A stretch of 64,000 nt of DNA from Clostridia bacterium (GTDB lineage Bacteria > Bacillota > Clostridia > Lachnospirales > Lachnospiraceae), in the NCBI GenBank assembly GCA_910574475.1, contig CAJTAT010000001.1, positions 682,001 through 746,000 on the forward strand, written 5' to 3'. The stretch's first letter is position 1. Every line of letters begins with the position of its first letter. Positions 43,168-52,038 of this stretch are shown piece by piece. A program made the translations under genes and the position numbers. Under the pieces are notes generated by a model, which was not told where the DNA came from, did not search any database, and saw only the letters and a list, made by a program, of their open reading frames with translations.

Positions 43168-43881
43168 ATGGTAGCAAAACAGAAAATATTAATCGTGGAT
43201 GACGATGCAAATATTGCAGAACTTATTTCCCTGTACTTGACAAAGGAATGTTACGAAACTATGATTGTCCATGACGGCGAGAATGCTCTTGCAGTATTTG
43301 ATACCTTCCAGCCCAATCTAATCCTTTTGGATTTGATGCTGCCAGGCATTGACGGGTATCAGGTCTGTCGGGAAATCCGTTCCAAATCAGCCACACCGAT
43401 TATTATGCTCTCTGCCAAGGGAGAAATCTTTGACAAAGTACTGGGTCTGGAACTAGGCGCTGATGATTATATGATCAAACCTTTTGATTCAAAAGAGCTG
43501 GTGGCCAGAGTCAAGGCAGTTTTGCGCCGTTACCATCCTGTCAAGCAGGAAGCCCCCAAACCTTCTGCTAAGCTTGTGGAGTATCCCGATCTGGTTATCA
43601 ACCAGACCAACTACTCTGTACTCTACCGTGGAAAAGTAGTGGAGATGCCTCCCAAGGAACTGGAGCTTCTCTATTTTCTGGCAGCTTCACCCAACCAGGT
43701 ATTTACCAGGGAGCAGCTTTTGGATCACATCTGGGGATATGAATATATCGGCGATACCCGCACTGTGGACGTACATATAAAGCGCCTGCGGGAAAAAATC
43801 AAAGATCATCCCGCTTGGAGTCTTTCTACTGTATGGGGTATTGGTTACAAATTTGAGGTAAAGTCAAATACGCTTTCCTGA
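43168..43881 (+). CDS. OmpR-family response regulator
   Basis: About 237 residues from the ATG at 43168 (MVAKQKILIVDDDANIAELI), preceded by GGAGG; the upstream ATG at 43153 is itself part of that site. Receiver domain with DDD and phosphoacceptor Asp in LILLDLMLPGIDG, Lys in MIKPFDSKEL, and a C-terminal winged helix (VEMPPKELELLYFLAASPNQVFT, split from TVDVHIKRLREKI). Operon with the histidine kinase 21 bp downstream. Confidence 0.94.
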   Translation: MVAKQKILIVDDDANIAELISLYLTKECYETMIVHDGENALAVFDTFQPNLILLDLMLPGIDGYQVCREIRSKSATPIIMLSAKGEIFDKVLGLELGADDYMIKPFDSKELVARVKAVLRRYHPVKQEAPKPSAKLVEYPDLVINQTNYSVLYRGKVVEMPPKELELLYFLAASPNQVFTREQLLDHIWGYEYIGDTRTVDVHIKRLREKIKDHPAWSLSTVWGIGYKFEVKSNTLS

Positions 43882-43902
43882 AAATAGACTGGAGAAGCTT
43901 TT

Positions 43903-45333
43903 ATGAAACATTCTCTCTATATAAAATTTATATTGACTTATCTGATATTTGGCTTTTTAAGCTTTTTTGTCATTGCGACTTTAAGTTCCCAGATGACACT
44001 CAATCATCTGACAAAAAAGAAAGCGGAAACACTCTATCGGGAGGCGAATTATATCTCCACCAATTTTGTTAGAAGCTATTATTCCAAAAGCCTGAATACT
44101 CAGTCTCTAAGTACCATACATTCGCACTTTCAGGCTTTAGATACTTACTTAGATGCCTCTATATGGCTCTTAAACGCAGACGGAACCCTTTTAATAGACT
44201 CAGACATAGGGTATTTTGAAGAGCCTTCCTCAGTGATTGACGCCTTTGATCTCACGGATATGGGTAATCAATACTATATGACAGGCGATTTTTATGGAAT
44301 GTTTGAGGTTGAGATGCTTTCTGTAGCCACTCCCATCTCCTACAATTTCAAAACCAGGGGTTACGTACTGATTCATACGCCTATGTCCAACCTTTACCGG
44401 GAACGGGACAGCATACTAAATATTACTTATCTAACCTTAATCTTTATCTTTGTGCTCTCGCTCCTGGTTTTGGCTGTTTTTACATTTACTGTGTACCGGC
44501 CCCTCATGAAAATCACAGAAGCTGCCCGGCAATACGCCCAGGGAAACTTCAAATATGAGCTATCTATTTATGAAGAAGATGAGATTGGAGAGCTTGCTGA
44601 CACCTTAAATTATATGGCACATGAATTAGGAGAAATGGATGAATACCAGAAAAAATTTGTGGCCAATATCTCCCATGATTTCCGTTCTCCTTTAACTTCT
44701 ATTAAAGGATATCTGGAAGCCATCCTGGACGGTACGATTCCTCTGGAAATGCTGGACAAGTATCTAAATATTGTCCTGATGGAGACAGAACGGCTGAACA
44801 AGCTGACCAGCGGCTTGCTAACCCTTAACTCGTTCGATACAAAAAGAAGTATGCTTGATATTACAAGCTTTGATATTAATACGGTGATCAAAAATACGGT
44901 CTCATCTTTTGAGGGCAGATGTCGGGAGCATCACATTTCGATCGAACTGCTATTTGACACAAGGCAACAGCTTGTATCCGCTGATATTGGAAAGATTCAA
45001 CAAGTTCTGTACAATCTGCTGGATAATGCGATTAAATTCAGTCCCGATCACTCACAGATTACCATTGAGACTACACTGCGCCATGAAAAGGTCTTTATAT
45101 CCGTCAAAGATGAAGGCATCGGCATCCCCAGGGATTGCATGAAACGAATCTGGGAGCGCTTTTATAAGACCGATCTGTCCCGAGGAAAAGATAAGAGAGG
45201 GACTGGCCTTGGCCTTGCGATTGTAAAAGAAATTATCACATCACACGGAGAACATATTAATGCCATTTCTACAGAGGGAGTGGGCACAGAATTTATCTTT
45301 ACCCTCCCCAGGGTGGCAGAGAAAGAACTTTAA
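43903..45333 (+). CDS. HAMP-domain sensor histidine kinase
   Basis: 476 residues. Membrane helix about 8-30, extracytoplasmic sensor region about 31-180, second membrane helix about 180-203, HAMP domain about 203-255, HisKA with the phosphorylated His in NISHDFRSPLTSIKGYL (about 258), then HATPase_c motifs NLLDNAIKFS, DEGIGIP and GTGLGLAIVKEI. Partner of the preceding OmpR-type regulator. The signal is unknown. Confidence 0.94.
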   Translation: MKHSLYIKFILTYLIFGFLSFFVIATLSSQMTLNHLTKKKAETLYREANYISTNFVRSYYSKSLNTQSLSTIHSHFQALDTYLDASIWLLNADGTLLIDSDIGYFEEPSSVIDAFDLTDMGNQYYMTGDFYGMFEVEMLSVATPISYNFKTRGYVLIHTPMSNLYRERDSILNITYLTLIFIFVLSLLVLAVFTFTVYRPLMKITEAARQYAQGNFKYELSIYEEDEIGELADTLNYMAHELGEMDEYQKKFVANISHDFRSPLTSIKGYLEAILDGTIPLEMLDKYLNIVLMETERLNKLTSGLLTLNSFDTKRSMLDITSFDINTVIKNTVSSFEGRCREHHISIELLFDTRQQLVSADIGKIQQVLYNLLDNAIKFSPDHSQITIETTLRHEKVFISVKDEGIGIPRDCMKRIWERFYKTDLSRGKDKRGTGLGLAIVKEIITSHGEHINAISTEGVGTEFIFTLPRVAEKEL

Positions 45334-45361
45334 TCCATTTTAACTTGTAAAGGAGAGACCT

Positions 45362-47173
45362 ATGAGCAATTTGAAAAAATCCACCCAGCGCTTGCTTTCC
45401 CTTCTGTTGACGCTGACCCTTATTGTTTCTCTGTCCGGCTGTGGCATGATTCCCGGATTTGGTAATCACGCTCCCACTGCTGAAGAAGAGCAGCAGAGAT
45501 TTGAGGAGTATACAGATGAAGTTTTTCTTTCTGAAGTGCAATTAAATATAATTAATCTTCACTTTACACTGGCTCATCCTGAGGAATATGGGATTGAAGA
45601 TTATGAAGTAACTCTAGGCAGCTTTTCTGAAGAAGATGATAAAGAGTCTTATGATTTGATTCGGGGGTATATTCAGGAATTAGAAGGATTTGACTATGAT
45701 CTGCTTACTCCTGAGCAGCAATTATCCTATGATATCTTTATGATGTACTCCAAAGACGCCCTAAAGGGGGAGGACTTCCGGCTTTACAACAATTACCTGT
45801 CTCCTACCACCGGTATGCAGTCCTACATTCCCACTTTGCTGGCTGAGTATACATTTTACAGCGAAAAGGATGTGACAGATTACCTGGAAATTTTAAAGCT
45901 TCTGCCATCTTATTTTGAAGATCTGATGGCTTTTGAAAAAGAGCAGTCTGAGGCAGGCTTTTTTATGCCAGATTTTGAAGTTGATAAGGTTGTGGATCAA
46001 TGTGAGCAGTTTATGGCAGATCCAGAGAATCACTATCTCATCGACAGTTTCAATCTGCGAATTGATGAGACAGATTTTCTGGAAGATGCAACCAAAGAGG
46101 ACTATAAAGCACAAAATGTTCTTTTGATGCAGAAGTCTGTCATCCCTGCTTTTGATTACCTTGTGACAGAGTTGAAAAAATTAAAAGGAACAGGACTCAA
46201 TGATCGAGGGCTGGAAGCCTTTGAAAATGGTCAAAAATTCTACGAGCTATTAGTGCGGGATTCTACAGGCTCCGATAAATCAGTAGAAGAAATCCAGCAG
46301 CTTATTATCGACCGATACTATTCTGCTCTGGAGGAAATTCTGAATCTCACAATGGAGGATGAGGATGTTTTTGAGCGAATGGATGATTGTCCCATTGATT
46401 TAAGTGATCCCTATACTGTCCTGAATCACCTGAATACAGAGATTACCACTGATTTTCCAACCCCGGCTGATTTACCTTTTGAGGTAAATTATGTACCGGA
46501 ATCCATGGAAGAGTACACCAACCCAGCTTACTACATTCTTCCGCCCATTGACGACCTGCAAAATAATATTATCTATATTAACCGGGGAAATCTTACAGGC
46601 GGCACAGAGGACTTTGTGACCCTGGCTCATGAAGGATTTCCCGGGCATTTATACCAGACAACATACTTTTATGGTAAGAATCCCAGCAAGATTCGTAAGC
46701 TCTTTTCTTTCTCCGGCTATTCAGAAGGGTGGGGAACTTATGCTGAAATGTATGCCTACAGCCTATCTCAAATGGACGATGCGGCTATCAGACTGAATGA
46801 GCTGAACAAGATCTATACGTTCAGCATCTACTGTCTGGCAGATATTGGCATCAACTATGATGGCTGGTCTTATGAAGAAACAATCGACTTTTTTAATAGT
46901 ATGGGACTTGAAGAAGAGGTTGGCCGGGAAATTTTTCAGGCTATGGTAGAAGATCCTGCCCTCTATCTGGCCTACTATCTGGGTTATCTGGAATTCATGG
47001 AGCTTCGGGCAGAGGCAGAAAGTACGCTGGGTGAAGCCTTCAACCTCAAAGATTTCCACACCTTCCTGCTGGACATTGGTCCTGCACAATTTGAGATTAT
47101 TGCTCAGAGGATGCAGATGTGGATAGAAGAGCAAAGTGACACAATCGCCTCACAGCAGGCTTTGGCAGGCTGA
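45362..47173 (+). CDS. DUF885-family lipoprotein, putative metallopeptidase-like
   Basis: 603 residues. Signal peptide with lipobox SLSGC (Cys about 28), so surface-anchored. The DUF885 hallmark HEGFPGHLYQ (about residues 423-432) resembles a zinc-peptidase HExxH-type helix; EGWGTYAEMYAY follows about 25 residues later and would supply another metal ligand. A peptidase role is inferred from the motif. GGAGAG precedes the ATG. Located between two two-component systems on the same strand with small gaps, so it may be controlled by one or both. Confidence 0.88.
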   Translation: MSNLKKSTQRLLSLLLTLTLIVSLSGCGMIPGFGNHAPTAEEEQQRFEEYTDEVFLSEVQLNIINLHFTLAHPEEYGIEDYEVTLGSFSEEDDKESYDLIRGYIQELEGFDYDLLTPEQQLSYDIFMMYSKDALKGEDFRLYNNYLSPTTGMQSYIPTLLAEYTFYSEKDVTDYLEILKLLPSYFEDLMAFEKEQSEAGFFMPDFEVDKVVDQCEQFMADPENHYLIDSFNLRIDETDFLEDATKEDYKAQNVLLMQKSVIPAFDYLVTELKKLKGTGLNDRGLEAFENGQKFYELLVRDSTGSDKSVEEIQQLIIDRYYSALEEILNLTMEDEDVFERMDDCPIDLSDPYTVLNHLNTEITTDFPTPADLPFEVNYVPESMEEYTNPAYYILPPIDDLQNNIIYINRGNLTGGTEDFVTLAHEGFPGHLYQTTYFYGKNPSKIRKLFSFSGYSEGWGTYAEMYAYSLSQMDDAAIRLNELNKIYTFSIYCLADIGINYDGWSYEETIDFFNSMGLEEEVGREIFQAMVEDPALYLAYYLGYLEFMELRAEAESTLGEAFNLKDFHTFLLDIGPAQFEIIAQRMQMWIEEQSDTIASQQALAG

Positions 47174-47193
47174 TCTGTGGAAAGGGTAAGAGT

Positions 47194-48252
47194 ATGACAA
47201 AACAGGAGTTTAGGAATAATATTATTATCACCATTGTTGCGCTGGGTATTGCCACTCTCCTTTCCTACGGCTTTTTTCTGATAGTTAATGATGCGAATAA
47301 CATTTCCCTCATTTATGTCCTGGCCATTGTTCTAATCGCCCGTTTTACTTCAGGCTATTATCCGGGGTTTATCGCTTCCTTTATCAGTGTAGTAATCGTC
47401 AACTGCGTATTTACTTATCCTTTTGGCGAAGTAAATTTCACCATGGCCGGGTACCCTGTAACTTTTATTGGGATGTTTAGTATCTCTGTCATTACTAGTA
47501 CAACTACCTCACACCTGAAAACCCAGGCTGAAATGATCAATGAGCGTGACAAGCTTTTAATGGAGGCAGAAAAAGAGAAAATGCGGGCAAATTTGTTGCG
47601 CGCCATTTCTCACGATCTGCGTACCCCTTTAACTGCTATCATTGGATCCAGCTCAACCTATCTGGAAAACAAGACCTATTTGTCAGAGGGAGAAAAAGAT
47701 TCCCTGGTAGAACATATTTATGAAGACTCTAACTGGCTCTTAAATATGGTAGAAAATCTTCTGACTGTCACACGAATCAATGCAAATACTGCCAGTGTGG
47801 TAAAGACAGAAGAGTCAGTGGAAGAGGTGGTGGGGGAAGCTGTCACCCGCCTTAAAAAACGCCTTCCTGATGTAGCCATCCGGGTCAAAGTACCTGACGA
47901 ATTTTATCTCATTCCAATGGATGCCACCTTAATTGAACAGGTAATTATTAACCTTCTGGAAAATGCATCCCGTCATTCTGGTACTGTAGACCCAATCGAG
48001 CTTAATGTATGGAAAAACGGAAAAGCAATGCAATTTGATGTGATTGATTATGGAAAGGGAATTGCAGAGGAACGGCTTGATACCATTTTTGATGGTACAG
48101 ATACGTATTGCAGCAATGAAAGCGGAGATACCAGCAGGGGAATCGGTATCGGCCTATCCATCTGCAAGACAATTATTTCTGCCCACGGTGGAATCATTAC
48201 TGCCGCAAACCATGGGAAAGGAGCAAAGTTTTCTTTCACCCTTCCAATTTAG
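47194..48252 (+). CDS. Sensor histidine kinase similar to the C-terminal half of KdpD
   Basis: 352 residues. DUF4118 membrane module (about residues 8-105, four short hydrophobic segments), then HisKA with RAISHDLRTPLTAIIGSS (His about 142), HATPase motifs NLLENASRHS, DYGKGI and RGIGIGLSICKTI. It lacks the N-terminal KdpD and Usp domains of classical KdpD. The KdpE-like regulator follows 29 bp downstream. No kdpFABC genes are visible here, so the output may not be potassium uptake. Confidence 0.9.
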   Translation: MTKQEFRNNIIITIVALGIATLLSYGFFLIVNDANNISLIYVLAIVLIARFTSGYYPGFIASFISVVIVNCVFTYPFGEVNFTMAGYPVTFIGMFSISVITSTTTSHLKTQAEMINERDKLLMEAEKEKMRANLLRAISHDLRTPLTAIIGSSSTYLENKTYLSEGEKDSLVEHIYEDSNWLLNMVENLLTVTRINANTASVVKTEESVEEVVGEAVTRLKKRLPDVAIRVKVPDEFYLIPMDATLIEQVIINLLENASRHSGTVDPIELNVWKNGKAMQFDVIDYGKGIAEERLDTIFDGTDTYCSNESGDTSRGIGIGLSICKTIISAHGGIITAANHGKGAKFSFTLPI

Positions 48253-48281
48253 ATAGTATTGATGAAAAAAGGAGGCTTACT

Positions 48282-48983
48282 ATGAGTAAGTTATCAATCC
48301 TGATTATTGAAGACGAAAAAAATATCTGTAATTTTATAAAAGCTACTTTAAAACCCCAGGGGTACAAAATTATAACCGCTACCTCGGCTGCTGAGGGCCT
48401 TTCTATCATTAACAGTGGTAGCTGTGATGTGGTTCTCTTGGATCTTGGCCTTCCTGATATGGATGGTCTGGAAGTCATCAAACAGGTTCGTACCTGGTCC
48501 AGCCTTCCCATTATTATTATCTCCGCCCGTACAAAGGAGCAGGAAAAGGTACAGGCGCTGGATTTAGGCGCCGACGATTACATTACCAAACCTTTTGGTA
48601 CCGCTGAACTCATGGCCCGCATCCGCACAGCCCTCCGCCACAGCAATAGACTGGAGTCTGATGATGAGCTCTGCAAGCGGCCTTATACAAGCGGAGCTCT
48701 CACCATAGATTTTGACAAGCGTCTTGTCCTTCTTAATGGCGAGAGCGTCCATTTGACACAGATTGAATTTAAAATCATATCCCTTCTTGCCAGAAATGCA
48801 GGAAAGGTTTTAACCTACGACGCTATTCTCACCCATGTGTGGGGCCCTTATATCGAGCAAAACAACCAGATTCTTCGCGTAAACATGGCAAATGTCCGTC
48901 GAAAGCTGGAAAAAAATCCTGCGGAGCCCGAATACCTCTTTACAGAGGTAGGAATTGGATATCGAATGGCTGAGGAGACATAA
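48282..48983 (+). CDS. KdpE-like OmpR-family response regulator
   Basis: 233 residues. Receiver with DE (LIIEDEKN), phosphoacceptor Asp in VVLLDLGLPDMDG, ISARTKEQEK and YITKPFGTAEL; winged helix VHLTQIEFKIISLLARNAGK and VNMANVRRKLEKNP. GGAGG precedes the ATG. Ends three bases from the stop of the convergent GH32-like gene, with no terminator hairpin in between. Confidence 0.93.
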   Translation: MSKLSILIIEDEKNICNFIKATLKPQGYKIITATSAAEGLSIINSGSCDVVLLDLGLPDMDGLEVIKQVRTWSSLPIIIISARTKEQEKVQALDLGADDYITKPFGTAELMARIRTALRHSNRLESDDELCKRPYTSGALTIDFDKRLVLLNGESVHLTQIEFKIISLLARNAGKVLTYDAILTHVWGPYIEQNNQILRVNMANVRRKLEKNPAEPEYLFTEVGIGYRMAEET

Positions 48984-48986
48984 AGT

Positions 48987-50465
48987 CTATTCAGAAAACG
49001 TAAAGCTGATATTATGGTATTCTACATTACAGTCCTGTGCAAACACACCAATACGGTTGGGCAGTGTCTGATAGGTTCTATAGGAAAATGCGACCTGCTC
49101 TCCTATAAATATTTCAATCATAGTGTCTGTCAACACACATTTCACGTTGATCATGTCCCCATCTTTGAATGGAAATGTCTTTTCGCAGACCCGAGGCCCG
49201 TCTACCTCTGCAGGAATGATTGGCTTCCCGGATAAAGTTGACCAGAAGGGATCCAGAGGAGCTGGCAATTTATTCAGAGATACCATCTGATTTGCCCGAT
49301 TGAATGTAAGCAGGTATCCATTATCAATATCCTCATCTGTATTTATGGTAAGCCCAAAATAATCTGCACAGTCAGAAGCTTTGATATTACATTCCATCAT
49401 AAGGTTCTTTTGTTCTACGTCAAAAAAACCATAAGATAAGGTTCCCACAGAAGATATCTCCAATGCTTTATCACCATATGCTTTTATATTTCCAAGCTTC
49501 TTTTCAAAAGAAAATTTTAGCTTTTTTCTCTGGAAGTATGTATGAATTTCTTCTGGCATTACCACTTTCAAGTTCCCGTCTTCCATAGGAATGACTTGAT
49601 GGGGAATGGCATAGTCTCCACCTGTCTGCCACAGCTCATCATCTGATTTATTTTCTCGCTCCGGCGTCCAGGCAAAGTAAATTCTCCGATTCTCATCATC
49701 CAGCAAAGATTTTGCAGCGTAAAATCTTCGGTTGTCAATTCCATCAAATTTCGGTGTTCTCCAAGGTCCATAGGGTGACTTTGATACCCTGTAAATAGTC
49801 TGTGCCCTTTCTGAAAATCTAGAGTAGACCAGATACCAATAATCTCCCATTTTGTACATTTCTGGGCACTCCGGGCAGTTGGTATGCCAGGGTTCATAAA
49901 TCACGCCTTTATGCTCAAAATGCTCTAAATCTACAGATGTGTATAAAACTACCACGCCTCTTCGATTGGATGGTCCTTCCTTTTTCCTTGCTGCAATCAG
50001 CATCCAGTAGCACTTTTCCTCTTCATTATAGAAAATATAGGCATCACGCCAGTCAATGCTTTCATAGTATCTCGTGTCAGGCACGATCAGTGGGCTTTTT
50101 GTATCTTTCGTAAAAGTGATACAGTCGTCACTTACTGCGTGGCAAATAGTCTGGGGAAATTCAGAATCAATGTGATATCCTGTATAAAAAATATGATATT
50201 TTCCCCCTGCATAGATCACAGAACCAGTCCAACATCCGTCTTTATCCAGATCTGTCCCCTCTCCTGGCAGCAATACCGGCGGCATTTCTTCCCAATCTAC
50301 AAGATTTCTTGATGTGACATGCTGCCAGGTGTTTCTCACTCTCTCTGGATAGCGCACAGTATTCTCCGGCACAGAGAGGAAAAATAGATGGTATACTCCG
50401 TCATGATAAAAAGGTATCGAGTCTCCGCAGGACAACCCGTTAGATAATCTTCTAAATATTGCCAT
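48987..50465 (-). CDS. GH32-like glycoside hydrolase (five-bladed beta-propeller), copy 2
   Basis: About 492 residues from the ATG at 50465 (GGAGGGT upstream). The propeller carries the GH32/GH68-type residues: Asp in GDSIPFYHDGVYHLFFL (nucleophile position), Asp in DWRDAYIFYN (transition-state RDP-like motif) and Glu in ECPEMYKMGDYWYL (acid/base position). The C-terminal part (about 330-490) is a beta-sandwich as in fructosidases. The classical WMNDPNG is replaced by a shorter form. No signal peptide, so it acts in the cytoplasm. Paralogue of the gene just upstream. The substrate is presumably a short fructose-containing saccharide (inference). Confidence 0.85.
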   Translation of the reverse strand: MAIFRRLSNGLSCGDSIPFYHDGVYHLFFLSVPENTVRYPERVRNTWQHVTSRNLVDWEEMPPVLLPGEGTDLDKDGCWTGSVIYAGGKYHIFYTGYHIDSEFPQTICHAVSDDCITFTKDTKSPLIVPDTRYYESIDWRDAYIFYNEEEKCYWMLIAARKKEGPSNRRGVVVLYTSVDLEHFEHKGVIYEPWHTNCPECPEMYKMGDYWYLVYSRFSERAQTIYRVSKSPYGPWRTPKFDGIDNRRFYAAKSLLDDENRRIYFAWTPERENKSDDELWQTGGDYAIPHQVIPMEDGNLKVVMPEEIHTYFQRKKLKFSFEKKLGNIKAYGDKALEISSVGTLSYGFFDVEQKNLMMECNIKASDCADYFGLTINTDEDIDNGYLLTFNRANQMVSLNKLPAPLDPFWSTLSGKPIIPAEVDGPRVCEKTFPFKDGDMINVKCVLTDTMIEIFIGEQVAFSYRTYQTLPNRIGVFAQDCNVEYHNISFTFSE

Positions 50466-50489
50466 AGTACCCTCCATATTTTCAATATT

Positions 50490-51998
50490 TTAGTCGGCTT
50501 CTTCTCTGATCTGAATCTGATCCACTTTTAAGGTACCATCCTCTACAAATACTCCAAATTTATGGAAAGGCTGTCCATATGGATCGTAGATGCGGAAGGA
50601 AAGGGCCACCTCATCGTTTACGAAGCACTCCACAAAGGAGCCGTCGACAAAGGCTTTTACATCAATTTCCTGACCTCTCTCAAACTTAATCGGTCGCTCA
50701 ATGGTTCTTGGTCCATCTACTTCCATAGGTGCATCTTTTACTTTTGGATTCAATGTCTCCCAGAAAGGATCCAGTGCACAGGGATAGCGGGTAATGCTTA
50801 CGCGGGATCTGGCTGGTTCAAAAATCAGCTCCCATGAGGGAGATAGACCTTCTGTGCTCTTAAGCAGCAGTCCAAAGGCTCCATAGCCATCCTCTAAAGT
50901 TAATTTCCCATGGAACATCAGAGCGTCTTTGCTTTCTTCTTCAAAGAAACCATAGGAAAATGTGGAGGTAGAGTCTACCTTCAAGGAATCCTTTCCTGTC
51001 TCCCAATTCCCCATCAGAGAAGAAAATTCATGCTTGACATCTTTGCTAAAGGAATCTACGATCTCATGAGGCACACAGACTGCCAGGGAACCATCTTCAC
51101 GCTGGAGCAGTTCGTGAGGCATTGCCATATCTCCTGCATACGTCCATTTTCCTTCATTGTTTAAGCCTTCCCGTTCATAAATGTTTCCCCACTGGAAGCG
51201 CCGCTTTCCGTCTGTAAGGGTTCTTGCCGCATAAAAACGTCTTCCATCGAAGCCTGGAAGGCTTGGTGTACGCCAGGGTCCATGACAGCTCCTGGAGATA
51301 CGGTATGTAGTCTTTGCGTTCTGATCAAAGTGGGAATAGCACAGATACCACCAGTCTCCCATCTTGAACATTTCCGGGCACTCTGGACAAATCATATACC
51401 AGGGAGAATACAACACATGATCTTCACTCCAATTCCACAGGTCTTTTGATGTCCGATAGGTTATCACACCCTTCCTGTGGAAGGGCCCACCACTCTCATA
51501 TCTGGCCGCCAGTACCATCCAATAGATATTTTCATCCTCATTCCAAAATACATAAGAATCACGATAATCAATCTGCTCCAAATAAGAAGCTGGACGGAGA
51601 ATAGGAAAGTCTGAACGCTTCGTATAGGTATAGCCATCTTCACTTGTGGCCAGGCAAATCTTTTGCTGGTTTTCTGCGTCATGATCAAATGCACAGTAAA
51701 AGAGATAAAATACTCCATCTTCACGCTTGCGTACCAGGCTTCCGGTCCAACATCCATCCTCATCCACCTCACCTGGCTTTCCTGGATAAAGTGCCGGCTC
51801 ATGTACAGTCCAATGTACCAGATCTGTACTGGAGATGTGGCGCTGGGTATCCTTGCTTCGAATCTCCGGCGTGATATAGCCCAGAGAATCCCATGGCGGA
51901 CTCAAGTGAATCACATGATAAACCCCATCAATATACAGAGGCATTGGATCGCTGCAGGGTGCTGCATTTTCGCCGGAACGACGGTAAATTTTTGACAT
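50490..51998 (-). CDS. GH32-like glycoside hydrolase, copy 1
   Basis: 502 residues, same architecture as copy 2. Catalytic positions: Asp in CSDPMPLYIDGVYHV, Asp in DYRDSYVFWN and Glu in ECPEMFKMGDWWYL. C-terminal beta-sandwich about 330-500. GGAGG precedes the ATG. Cytoplasmic. The two copies have diverged considerably, suggesting different linkages or substrates rather than recent duplication. Encoded downstream of a ribose-type importer and an FGGY kinase. Confidence 0.87.
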   Translation of the reverse strand: MSKIYRRSGENAAPCSDPMPLYIDGVYHVIHLSPPWDSLGYITPEIRSKDTQRHISSTDLVHWTVHEPALYPGKPGEVDEDGCWTGSLVRKREDGVFYLFYCAFDHDAENQQKICLATSEDGYTYTKRSDFPILRPASYLEQIDYRDSYVFWNEDENIYWMVLAARYESGGPFHRKGVITYRTSKDLWNWSEDHVLYSPWYMICPECPEMFKMGDWWYLCYSHFDQNAKTTYRISRSCHGPWRTPSLPGFDGRRFYAARTLTDGKRRFQWGNIYEREGLNNEGKWTYAGDMAMPHELLQREDGSLAVCVPHEIVDSFSKDVKHEFSSLMGNWETGKDSLKVDSTSTFSYGFFEEESKDALMFHGKLTLEDGYGAFGLLLKSTEGLSPSWELIFEPARSRVSITRYPCALDPFWETLNPKVKDAPMEVDGPRTIERPIKFERGQEIDVKAFVDGSFVECFVNDEVALSFRIYDPYGQPFHKFGVFVEDGTLKVDQIQIREEAD

Positions 51999-52038
51999 AA
52001 TAGTTCCTCCTTTAGTTTATAATTAAAATGTTTAACCA

